From contig NZ_JACZFQ010000035.1 in assembly GCF_014904755.1 (NCBI RefSeq), forward strand, positions 1-54,636: a stretch of 54,636 bases of DNA, in the 5' to 3' direction. The position numbers and the translations under genes were made by a program. Below the pieces are notes generated by a model. It saw nothing but the letters and a program-made list of their open reading frames with translations. It did no database searches and was not told the DNA's origin. The stretch comes from Neoluteolibacter marinus. Its GTDB lineage: Bacteria; Verrucomicrobiota; Verrucomicrobiia; Verrucomicrobiales; Akkermansiaceae. Shown one piece after another: positions 29,101 to 35,523 of the stretch (position 1 is the stretch's first letter; every line of letters begins with the position of its first letter).

Positions 29101-29152
29101 CGGCCAGGGCGAAGCCGAGCGCCGGGATGAGCGTGAAGCGGGCGGGTTTCAT
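26150..29152 (-). CDS. Large exported tetratricopeptide-repeat protein
   Basis: 1000 residues from ATG 29152. The signal peptide spans about 1-28, ending PAGAQ. The rest is almost entirely TPR-type helix pairs. Clear units include LNSNALTAMKGNNWEEALKL, YRKGICELKLKRWDDAAESF, GGSYYYTGQYDKAQPLLDQH, AYNLKGNVLQSSGDRDAAET and AKTQMAQGEYEAAAETAKEY-like blocks. It has no enzymatic motif. Such a scaffold in the periplasm could connect the ExbB/ExbD motor to outer-membrane or cell-wall partners, by analogy with Tol-Pal YbgF; the partners are not visible. It follows exbD after 139 bases holding a strong hairpin, so its level may be set apart from the motor genes. Confidence 0.85.
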   Translation of the reverse strand: MKPARFTLIPALGFALAAGLISAPPAGAQLQEDPQTLNSNALTAMKGNNWEEALKLLSRATELYDRNALQLFGPQFGVTWYRKGICELKLKRWDDAAESFEKCYSKYPNKGDKVDGAGNIFNKRALLRWGEAAQGAENYEQAIKMFKKFLEERDKTRDTFDPGSFYISLAICHLKINKIPEGVEHLETAIKNKVRFRTPDAGIVAGFQALVGAVTEKRDEKALLTFIDKNRADIVIDPFEMEIYSRLFLKLAADAMGADMEAGAIALYQLVPGTEVMIEDLKSRIQRLGSRDGMKELTRTLIKAKLQASLENLEKQRREGNPNETIQLGATAFIHEKHGNVRGAYAAYTQLELLYPKAKKREDNLYNLVRTSSIIGEVFDTETYGSRFLKTYPDSQYVPAVQRMMLTSLFYEGEYLTCIKVASEMLPKLSEKTKEHDICLHVLGGSYYYTGQYDKAQPLLDQHVEMYPESQFEQAALYFQASNLSRLQFWKKSAKLLDAFLAKYPDPSKNIYLPFALYDRANCHYAESENEAALTNLDRLESEFPNAEMIGMAYNLKGNVLQSSGDRDAAETYYKKALELAERRDNDMIAGESLFYLIAMLGEKPTKKDQPSRMKDAVPYSDKFWKEYGETSPYKTQVAVSQVHALGSVGRDEEALNRLRDVIAEMATIPGSPGLEEAINSYTDVYLTKHSADELKEHYYAFPKIRNNNKAALALLRIAIIGVYEKELKKAGDNRDAKIAAQASIDVLFKELKNDFDPKDLSPYILVSTGDFLREKTSAPRQALPYYDEALKRKDKSYLFPSLFGRASVLAEGSKEEQAKAIEDLRRVFNDSQEKPQRELALYGIVKTQMAQGEYEAAAETAKEYLSKDNGLNFSKFAPEVGLALAESYEKRDMTNDALANYVRVWSAYKGLIKISAPAMLSWMKLSWQRNNPGDEKTKGDRQGAYEQGWTYIDQTSRFTEKMTDDERKMWNQIQSLVEEYEASADITTMDKLKEEAAKK

Positions 29153-29193
29153 GACGAAAGACGGGACGAACGGATTTTGTGGTGGAATTGGAA

Positions 29194-29252
29194 AGAGAAG
29201 CGCCGGCTCGCTCCTTCCGCAAGGGAGGAACGGGCCGGCGCGGCAATCTCTT
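29194..29252. promoter_or_regulatory. Strong stem-loop between exbD and the TPR gene
   Basis: GCGCCGGC at 29200-29207 pairs with GCCGGCGC at 29234-29241. An inner CTCCTT/AAGGGAG stem and an outer AAGAGA/TCTCTT pairing extend it to about 59 bases. No T tract follows on the minus strand. It lies inside the operon and could act as a partial terminator, an RNA-processing site or a stability element that separates expression of the motor and the TPR protein. Confidence 0.6.
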
Positions 29253-29291
29253 AGGGAACCGGGCCGGCGGGCGCGGTGAAACGGGGGGAAA

Positions 29292-29756
29292 TCAGGGATC
29301 GACCAGGTCGGTGAAGGTGACGTTGGTGATCTCGACGCTGGCCAGCGCGTTGAGCACGTCGATCACCCGCTGCTGGACGGCGGCGCCATCGACGTAGAGC
29401 TGAACCAGCGGCTTGGAGTCGGCCATCTTCGCGGCGCTTGCGTACGACTTGAGGTCGGCGGTGAGAAGCGGGAGATCGCGGGAGTCCGGGTCGGAATCCA
29501 TCGGGATCTGCGCCGCGCCGGCGCCGACCGAGACCGTGCCGTTGGCGTCGATCGAGATGAACTTGGGGTCGATGTCCGGCGGCGTTTCGCTGGGCGCGGC
29601 GGCCGGCAGCGTCATGCCGAGGTCGGTTTCCCGCTTCTGGATCGTCGTGGTGACGAGGAAGTAGATGAGAAGCAGGAAGGTGGCGTCAATGAGCGAGGAG
29701 ATGTCGAGGGCCGGGGTGTCCTCGTCCTGCTGGGCGGCTTTGGTGTGGCGGGCCAT
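29292..29756 (-). CDS. ExbD/TolR family protein (second copy)
   Basis: 154 residues. One N-terminal membrane helix, IDATFLLLIYFLVTT (about 22-40), carries the conserved Asp (LID) that takes part in proton passage. A periplasmic beta-alpha domain follows with ISIDANGTVSVG and VQLYVDGAAVQQRVIDVLNAL. It forms a stator-rotor complex with ExbB/TolQ-type proteins, using proton motive force. The two ExbD proteins of the operon are different in sequence, so a mixed dimer is plausible. It starts 16 bases after the first exbD gene. Confidence 0.92.
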   Translation of the reverse strand: MARHTKAAQQDEDTPALDISSLIDATFLLLIYFLVTTTIQKRETDLGMTLPAAAPSETPPDIDPKFISIDANGTVSVGAGAAQIPMDSDPDSRDLPLLTADLKSYASAAKMADSKPLVQLYVDGAAVQQRVIDVLNALASVEITNVTFTDLVDP

Positions 29757-29772
29757 TTCGGGTGAAGCGGGT

Positions 29773-30231
29773 TTATTTGTCGGTGGCGTAGACCGCGAAG
29801 ACCACCTGGTCGACCCCGCCCTTGGCCGCGGCCTTGATCACCTTGCGGCTGAACTTGAAAACCGCGTCGCGGTCGCCGCGCAGGTGGAGCTTGGAGGTGT
29901 AGCCGAGCAGGTCGTTCTTCTCCTTCTGCTCCTTCACCAGGGTGGTGATCGCCTCGTCGTCCTCGAGCGGTTGCTTGGCCTCGTTGGTGAAGCTGCCTTC
30001 CTTGTCGCCGCCGTAGACGTTGACCACGATGCGGCCGTTGCCGTCCTTGGCGACGCGGGAGTTGAAAGCGACCGGAGGGTTCACGTTCGGGTCCTGCTTC
30101 ACCACGATGATGGTGGCGTTCACCAGGAAGAACAGGAGCAGCAGGAAGACCATGTCGATCATCGGCGACATGTCGATCTTCAGGTCGTCCTCGCCGGAGG
30201 ACGTGGAATCGCGGAGTTTTGAGGAAGCCAT
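29773..30231 (-). CDS. ExbD/TolR family protein (first copy)
   Basis: 152 residues. A short cytoplasmic N-terminus with DDLKIDMSPM leads to the single membrane helix IDMVFLLLLFFLVNATI (about 23-40) with the conserved Asp. The periplasmic domain contains NGRIVVNVYGG, LHLRGDRDAVFKFSRKVI and a final VVFAVYATDK strand. It is the partner of the ExbB gene 69 bases upstream and of the second ExbD 16 bases downstream. Proton flow through the conserved Asp is known for this family; the energised target in this operon is inferred to be the TPR protein. Confidence 0.93.
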   Translation of the reverse strand: MASSKLRDSTSSGEDDLKIDMSPMIDMVFLLLLFFLVNATIIVVKQDPNVNPPVAFNSRVAKDGNGRIVVNVYGGDKEGSFTNEAKQPLEDDEAITTLVKEQKEKNDLLGYTSKLHLRGDRDAVFKFSRKVIKAAAKGGVDQVVFAVYATDK

Positions 30232-30300
30232 GGACGGGTGGGTGGGTTTGATTGCCGTGCCGGGCGGAACGCGCGCCGCGTCCGCCCGCCATCATGGACC

Positions 30301-31092
30301 TCAAACGGCGATGCCTTCCGGAATCTTGGCCAGATATGCCTCGGCGTTCACGGTTTGCAGCGAGGCGTTGATCATGTCCTCGGCGGCGTGGTGGCAATCG
30401 GCGACCAGGTTGTTGAGCTTGTTCTTGAAGAAGTAGTAGGCGACCAGGCAGGGGATCGCGGTGATCAGGCCCCACAGGGTGGTGAGGAGGGCGACGGAGA
30501 TGTCGCCGGCGAGCAGGGCGGGGTCGGCCGAGCCGGTAACCGAAAGGGTTCCGAAGGCGTTGACCATCCCGAGCACGGTGCCGAGAAGGCCGAGCATCGG
30601 GGCGACCTGGGCGCACAGCGAAATGTAGTTCACCGGCGTCATCAGCTTGCGCATCTCGTTGTTGGTGAAGTCGGCCATCGCGTCCTCGATCTGGTCACGG
30701 CCGAGGTCTTCCGGGCGGGTCGCGTCAATGTTCGGCAGCGAGTAGGCCATCATGCGGCCGAGGAAGGAGGGATGGGAGGCGGCCAGCTCGATCGCGGAGC
30801 GGACGCGGCAGTTCACCATGTGGTCCATGAGGGCGGCCTTGAGGTCCTCGGGGCAGAACTTCGGCTTGGTGAGGTTGATGAAGTTGAAAACGCTCAGCGC
30901 GATGAAGGCGATGACCGCGGCGCCGATGAAGCCCATGGTGCCGCCACCGTCGAGGATCCACTTTTCGAGAGCCGTCTTGTCCTGGGGGGCAGCCGCCTCG
31001 CCTTGGGCCATCAGCATGGGGGCGGACACCAGGAGGGTAGTGGTGAATGCGACCACGAAGCGGCCGCTGCGGTTGGTGAGTTTTTGGATCAT
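30301..31092 (-). CDS. ExbB/TolQ/MotA proton channel family protein
   Basis: 263 residues from ATG 31092. An N-terminal signal-like helix (FVVAFTTTLLVSAPMLMAQG) may be a cleaved or anchoring segment, an extension absent from classical TolQ. Three further helices follow: GFIAAVIAFIALSVFNFI (about 55-75), the MLGLLGTVLGMVNAF helix (about 175-195) and ISVALLTTLWGLITAIPCLVAYYFF (about 210-235). The last two hold the conserved small and threonine residues of the proton channel. It is the first gene of the operon and gives the motor stator. The following exbD, exbD, TPR and 307-residue genes run in the same direction. Confidence 0.93.
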   Translation of the reverse strand: MIQKLTNRSGRFVVAFTTTLLVSAPMLMAQGEAAAPQDKTALEKWILDGGGTMGFIGAAVIAFIALSVFNFINLTKPKFCPEDLKAALMDHMVNCRVRSAIELAASHPSFLGRMMAYSLPNIDATRPEDLGRDQIEDAMADFTNNEMRKLMTPVNYISLCAQVAPMLGLLGTVLGMVNAFGTLSVTGSADPALLAGDISVALLTTLWGLITAIPCLVAYYFFKNKLNNLVADCHHAAEDMINASLQTVNAEAYLAKIPEGIAV

Positions 31093-31210
31093 GGACGTTG
31101 ATTCGGGATTTCCAAGTAGGTGGGGAGGGATTCTGTGGAAGCTCCTTCACCCGGCAAGGAAAGATTTTGAAAAACACGGTTGCAGGAGCTCGTGTAATTA
31201 CTGCGGCCTG

Positions 31211-31243
31211 CGAAGCAGTGTCTGTTGTAACTACAACGCTTCG
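31211..31243. terminator. Compound stem-loop around the end of nth
   Basis: CGAAGC (31211-31216) pairs with GCTTCG (31238-31243), and inside it GTTGTA (31224-31229) pairs with TACAAC (31232-31237). The structure includes the nth stop codon and begins the 138-base spacer before exbB. It could end or process the nth transcript. No T tract follows, so this is a weak call. The rest of 31093-31210 is AT-richer than its surroundings and probably holds the exbB promoter. Confidence 0.35.
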
Positions 31244-31878
31244 CGTGGCGTCCGTCTTGGGGGGAAGAGTTCCCGGCAAAGAAGGCATTCGCGGCCGTCG
31301 CAACCCCGCGCGGTGCAGTGTTCGCGGCCGTAAAAAATGATCCGCAGGTGGAGCGCGTTCCAGCGGTCGCGGGGGAACAGTTTCTTCAAATCCCGCTCGG
31401 TCTGCACCACATTGCGGCCCTCGGTCAGCTTCCAGCGCTTGGCGATGCGGTGGATGTGGGTATCGACCGGGAAGGCGGGGACCCCGAAGGCCTGGGCCAT
31501 CACCACCGAGGCGGTCTTGTGGCCGACGCCGGGGAGCTTTTCCAGCGCCTCGAAATCCGCCGGGACCTCGCCGCCGTGATGCTCGACGAGGATCTGCGAG
31601 AGGTCGCGGATGGCCTGCGACTTGCGCGGCGACAGGCCGCAGGGCCGGATGATGTCGCGGATCGCCTCGACCGCGACCTTCGCCATTTCCCCGGGTGTCG
31701 AGGCCAGCTCGAACAGGGCGGGGGTGACGGTGTTGACCCGTGCGTCGGTGCATTGCGCCGACAGCAGCACGGCGACCAGCAGGGTATAGGGATCCCGGTG
31801 GTCGAGCGGGACCGGGGTGTCCGGATAGAGTTCCTCAAGCCGCCGGTCGACGTGGGCGGCCCGTTCGGCACGGGTCAT
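31231..31878 (-). CDS. nth: Endonuclease III (DNA glycosylase/AP lyase)
   Basis: 215 residues from ATG 31878. The HhH-GPD core has LLVAVLLSAQCTDARVN, the helix-hairpin-helix LPGVGHKTASVV with catalytic Lys, and VDTHIHRIAKRW with catalytic Asp. It removes oxidised pyrimidines and cuts the abasic site. At the C-terminus four cysteines are present but spaced C-x4-C-x4-C-x2-C (CTARGCDGRECLLC), not the C-x6-C-x2-C-x5-C usual for the [4Fe-4S] cluster. The cluster may be bound in another way or be absent. It follows the 3D-domain gene by 11 bases on the same strand. Confidence 0.93.
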   Translation of the reverse strand: MTRAERAAHVDRRLEELYPDTPVPLDHRDPYTLLVAVLLSAQCTDARVNTVTPALFELASTPGEMAKVAVEAIRDIIRPCGLSPRKSQAIRDLSQILVEHHGGEVPADFEALEKLPGVGHKTASVVMAQAFGVPAFPVDTHIHRIAKRWKLTEGRNVVQTERDLKKLFPRDRWNALHLRIIFYGREHCTARGCDGRECLLCRELFPPRRTPREAL

Positions 31879-31889
31879 GCGGCCGGGAA

Positions 31890-32534
31890 TCAGCGCGAGG
31901 CGGTGGCAGCCGTGCGGCCGGAGGTCATCCGGTTGATCGCGGCATACATCTGCGCGCAGTGCGCGTGCTTGGTCCGCTTGGAAAGGATCTCGGCGCTGCG
32001 GGCATAGGAGCCCCACTGGACGACGGTCAGTTCGACATTGCGGCGGCCCCAGACCCCCATGTGGGCCTTGCTCGGGGTGTAGATGTCCACGGTGTTGGTG
32101 CCGGTGAGGGCGGAGCCGTAGTCATCGACCACGAAGAGCTGCTTCATGCCCTTGATGCGGAAAACGGTGCCGACCGGATAGACCGCCCAGTCGGCGGCGG
32201 CGCTGCGGACACGCTCGGTGTAACGGAGCGGGGTGCCGGTCGCGTTGTTGGACCCGTACTCGATGTGATCGTCTTCCGAGCAGGTGTAGGCGGTGGTGCG
32301 GACGAGGCGGGTGCGCTCGGACGCGGAGTAGAACGGCATGCCGTGTTTGTCCTTCGGTTTGCCTGCGGCGAGGCTGGTCAGGGAGGGTGAAGGAGCGGCG
32401 GTGGTGTAACCCGCGGCGTCGGAAGAATGGCCGCGCAGGGTGGGATTGGAGAGAACCGTCAGGCCGGAGTCGGACGCGCAGCTGGAGAACAAGAGGGCGA
32501 TGAGGCCGGCGGCGGAAAGGAGACGAAAGGTCAT
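31890..32534 (-). CDS. 3D-domain lipoprotein (MltA-like 3D domain)
   Basis: 214 residues from ATG 32534. The signal MTFRLLSAAGLIALLFSSC has a lipobox ending FSSC. A variable region (about 20-70) precedes the 3D domain: VRTTAYTCSEDD, then YPVGTVFRI, VVDDYGSAL and VDIYTPSKAHM, which supply the three Asp residues. The fold is that of the catalytic domain of lytic transglycosylase MltA and of resuscitation-type proteins, so action on peptidoglycan is likely. It shares a unit with nth (11-base gap). A stem-loop sits 45-75 bases before its start. Confidence 0.85.
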   Translation of the reverse strand: MTFRLLSAAGLIALLFSSCASDSGLTVLSNPTLRGHSSDAAGYTTAAPSPSLTSLAAGKPKDKHGMPFYSASERTRLVRTTAYTCSEDDHIEYGSNNATGTPLRYTERVRSAAADWAVYPVGTVFRIKGMKQLFVVDDYGSALTGTNTVDIYTPSKAHMGVWGRRNVELTVVQWGSYARSAEILSKRTKHAHCAQMYAAINRMTSGRTAATASR

Positions 32535-32842
32535 GCGATTTGCTTGGCGAGCTTGATTATTAGGGAATCGCGTCTTTTTTGAGACTCCGGGTTCTACGGA
32601 TCTCAAACGGGTCCGGCAACCCAAAAATCCTCTTGTTAGGAGACTTTGTTGGAAGTTGTAACTCATTCATCCTGTATGAAACAGGCTAATCGCTGTGATG
32701 AAAGGCGGAACCGGGGACGGAGGTCCGTCGATCTAACAAAAGGGGTGCAATGCTGCCCGACCGCGCTTGGCGGCGGCGCGCGGACCAGGCCGAAGTGATC
32801 CTTTCGAGCGGGGCCAGGGTGACGCCGCCGCGCGGGAGGGAA
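32535..32842. other. 308-base intergenic region upstream of the 3D-domain gene
   Basis: No open frame of note. A stem-loop at 32578-32607 pairs TTTGAGA-C-TCCG with CGGATCTCAAA (one bulged base) next to a T6 run. CCTGT-ATGAA-ACAGG forms a short palindrome near 32672-32690. The stretch 32610-32700 is AT-rich and is the likely promoter area for the minus-strand 3D-domain gene. A TAATAAT sequence on that strand about 20-30 bases before the ATG could be a -10 element. The part next to 32843 is GC-rich and without clear structure. Confidence 0.45.
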
Positions 32843-34510
32843 TCAATTTTCCGCCAGGTAGACCGCCACCTCGGAGGGGACGAAGCTGGCATCGGTCGCT
32901 TCTTCCGCGGCGATCCGCATCTGGGCGCGGATGATGGCGGGATCGACCGGCGGGCGGTAGCCGTGGAGGCTGGCGCGCAGGGCCTCGGCCGGGTCGGGCG
33001 TGCCGGTTTTGGTCAGCCGGTAGGCCTTGACCGCGAGGGCTTCGGCGGCGCCGGGCGTGAGCCAGGGCGGGATCAGCGGCAACAGCGAGGCCTTCGCCGG
33101 GTCGTCGATCACAAGCCCCCTTCGCTTGCACAGCGCGCCTAACAGGATCATGCCTTCCTCGGCGGTGGCGCTGGGGAAAATGGGCACCTTGACGTCGACC
33201 CGGCCGGGGCGCTTGAGGTCGACCTCGATCAGGTCCGGCCGGCTGGATGCGAGCACCCAGAGGATCTTGCCGCGGTTGCGGGTGTCGGACATTTCCGCCG
33301 CGATCATCGAATAGACCCGGCTCGAGACACCGGAGTCACCGCTGCCCGAGGCGCGCCGGCCGAGCGCCTGGTCGGCTTCGTCGATGAAGACGATGCAGCG
33401 GCCGAGCGCGTGCAGCAGGGCGAAGATTTTTTCCAGGTTCGCCTCGGTCGAGCCGACCCAGCGGTCACGGAAATTTCGCAGGGTGACCACCGGCACGCCG
33501 GCCTCCCCGGCCAGGCACTCGGCGAGGTAGGTCTTGCCGGTGCCGACCGGGCCGCAGAACAGATAGCCCATGGGCAGGGCGCCGGTCTCGTCCTGTTGCC
33601 AAAGCTGGAGGTCCTGGCGCAGGCGGGTTTTCACGCCGTCGAGGCCGATCACGTCGTCGAGGGTGCGGTCGGGCTCGACGAAATCGATCAGCTCGCCGGC
33701 GTCGCGCTCGACCAGCGCCTTGCGCAGGTCGCCGAGGTCGGCGTCGTCGAGGCGGTCCCCGGCATGGTTGCGGTGGCGAAGGAACGCTTCCAGGGCGGCG
33801 ATCGAGGTGCCGGCCAGGCGGGACGCGAGGCGGGTGAAGTCGGTGATGCCTTCCAGGGCGACCGGGCAATCCGGGGCGAGCACCTGCATGGCCCCGGCCA
33901 GCTCGGCGGGATCGGGAAGGGGGACCTCGATCTCGGCGGCGCGCGGGTTCTCGGCGACCAGCGGATGGAGGTGGTTGAGCCGGTTGGCCACCAGGAAGAC
34001 CGCCTGACCCTGGGCGGCGAGGGTGGTGTCGCTGGCCCACGAGCGGATGATCGAGGCGATCGCGCTCAGCTCGTGGTTGAGGCTCTGGGGCAGGACCGGG
34101 ACGTAGAGCTGGGCATCGCGCAGGACCACCGCGACGCTCACCGGCTTGGCGCCGACGGCGCGCAGGTTGCGGGCGAACTGGAGGTAGCGGGCGAGCACCC
34201 GCACCGCGGGCAGCGGCAGCGCGGGCAGGTCGCCGATTTCCTTGAGCGCGGGCCAATCGGCGAAGACCTCGCGGCCGCGTTCGACCCGCAGGCCGAAGCC
34301 GGGGTCGTAGCTGAGCACGACCTGGAAGCGCGGCAGCAGCACGTCCAGCAGGTAGTCGTTGATCCGCCCGAGCTTCGGCCCGTCGGCGAGCCGCAGCAGC
34401 ATCCGGTCGGCGACATTGCCGTGGAGGATGAATTGCCCGGCCGCGCCGCTTTCGTAGCGGGCGACGATCTCGGAGGCCCAGGAGGGAAGGGGAAGCGCTT
34501 CAGCCATCAA
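32843..34510 (-). CDS. AAA+ ATPase with degenerate N-terminal half (Ycf46/SpoVK-like)
   Basis: 555 residues; ATG 34510 or the adjacent ATG 34507. The second half is an AAA+ module: TLDDVIGLDGVKTRL (about 283-297), Walker A CGPVGTGKT (319-327), Walker B CIVFIDEAD (372-380), a sensor stretch WVLASSRPDL and KRPGRVDV with the arginine finger region. The first half (about 15-215) looks like a degenerate AAA fold with no Walker A (FILHGNVADRM, VAVVLRDAQLYVP, NHELSAIASIIRSW), as in Ycf46-like ATPases. It probably remodels a protein partner in the cytoplasm. It is single and has a terminator behind the neighbouring gene. Confidence 0.85.
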   Translation of the reverse strand: MMAEALPLPSWASEIVARYESGAAGQFILHGNVADRMLLRLADGPKLGRINDYLLDVLLPRFQVVLSYDPGFGLRVERGREVFADWPALKEIGDLPALPLPAVRVLARYLQFARNLRAVGAKPVSVAVVLRDAQLYVPVLPQSLNHELSAIASIIRSWASDTTLAAQGQAVFLVANRLNHLHPLVAENPRAAEIEVPLPDPAELAGAMQVLAPDCPVALEGITDFTRLASRLAGTSIAALEAFLRHRNHAGDRLDDADLGDLRKALVERDAGELIDFVEPDRTLDDVIGLDGVKTRLRQDLQLWQQDETGALPMGYLFCGPVGTGKTYLAECLAGEAGVPVVTLRNFRDRWVGSTEANLEKIFALLHALGRCIVFIDEADQALGRRASGSGDSGVSSRVYSMIAAEMSDTRNRGKILWVLASSRPDLIEVDLKRPGRVDVKVPIFPSATAEEGMILLGALCKRRGLVIDDPAKASLLPLIPPWLTPGAAEALAVKAYRLTKTGTPDPAEALRASLHGYRPPVDPAIIRAQMRIAAEEATDASFVPSEVAVYLAEN

Positions 34511-34568
34511 CCGGATGACAAGCGGTGGAAGCCGGCTTGTCGATGCGGGGTTGTCGCGGCATCAACAC

Positions 34569-34601
34569 AAAAAAGGCAGGCCCCCGTGAGGAGGCCTGCC
34601 T
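34569..34601 (-). terminator. Rho-independent terminator after the lipoprotein gene at 34620
   Basis: A perfect 9-bp stem (34574-34582 with 34593-34601) and a 10-base loop. The A run at 34569-34574 reads as T6 on the minus strand. It lies 18 bases after the stop of the 34620-35450 gene and before the AAA+ gene start, so it separates the two units. Confidence 0.9.
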
Positions 34602-34619
34602 GTGGAAAGGCAATTCAGC

Positions 34620-35450
34620 TCACTTCACCTTCACGGTGATCTTGTCCTTGGTCTCGATCTTGAGGCCTTCGACGTCCTTGAAGGCGGCGGCGACCTGGGC
34701 CGGGCTCTCGTCCTTCATGGCGTTGAGCTTCTTCATGTTGGCGGGGTCGCCGATGAGCTTGCCGAATTCGATTTCGGCGAGGGTGATGGTGTTGCCGTCG
34801 ACGTGGGTGGCGGTGGTTTCCCCGATGCCGCCGGCGATCTCCATCTTCAGCGACATCTTCATGTCCTTGAAGAAGCCCTGCATCATCGCCATGGCCTGCG
34901 GATCCGGTTCCTCGGCGTCCGGGGCGTCGCCGCCGTCCGCCGGCTTGTCGGCGGCTTCGGCCTTATTGTCGGGGTTCTCCATGGTCAGGACCCCGTCCTC
35001 GTATTTGAAGGTCATCGGCTTCTCATCGGACTTGCCGCCGTCCGCTTCGGGTGTGTCGCCGGGAGGGCCCATGTCGTTGCCGGCGTCGGACATGGACTTG
35101 CCGAAGTTGTATTTGACCTGGTTGATGTCGGCGAACTTGTAGACGACGCGGCCGCCCTTGCGGCCGTCCTTGTCGATCTTCTCGACCTTCTCGACGCTGA
35201 CACCCTCGCCCATGGCCTTGGCGTTGTCGGCGGCCTTGCCGGGATCGGACATCTTCGAGAGCGGGTCTTCATCGCCGCCGGCGGCTCCCATCTGGGCCAT
35301 CATCGCGCTGGCTTCGGCGCTGAACAGGGTCTCTTCGGTGATGGTGCCGCTGCCATCCTTGTTCAACTTGATGGTCGCGGTGTGCTCGAGGCAGGAGGAG
35401 GTGAATAGCGCGAGCAGCGCCGCGCAGGCGAGTTTGAGGGTGGATTTCAT
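34620..35450 (-). CDS. Acidic lipoprotein of unknown function
   Basis: 276 residues from ATG 35450. Signal MKSTLKLACAALLALFTSSC with lipobox-like TSSC, then EHTATIKLNKDGSGTITEET, an opening shared by many verrucomicrobial lipoproteins. A middle region (about 125-180) is rich in Asp, Glu, Pro and Gly and likely disordered. The C-terminal third contains KMSLKMEIAGGIGETTATHVDG and KDKITVKVK, probably beta structure. No enzymatic motif is seen. A peripheral envelope protein is likely. It ends before a strong terminator and overlaps no neighbour. Confidence 0.7.
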   Translation of the reverse strand: MKSTLKLACAALLALFTSSCLEHTATIKLNKDGSGTITEETLFSAEASAMMAQMGAAGGDEDPLSKMSDPGKAADNAKAMGEGVSVEKVEKIDKDGRKGGRVVYKFADINQVKYNFGKSMSDAGNDMGPPGDTPEADGGKSDEKPMTFKYEDGVLTMENPDNKAEAADKPADGGDAPDAEEPDPQAMAMMQGFFKDMKMSLKMEIAGGIGETTATHVDGNTITLAEIEFGKLIGDPANMKKLNAMKDESPAQVAAAFKDVEGLKIETKDKITVKVK

Positions 35451-35523
35451 GGGAACCGGGAGCCTGCACCATCGGCGGGAATTGACAAGATATCCCGCGG
35501 GACGAATGCGACAGGAGGCAGGG

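Noticed and set aside
26138-29254. A 1038-codon open frame on the + strand
   Set aside because: Antisense of the TPR gene; low-complexity Leu/Val/Gly/Glu composition and no domain.
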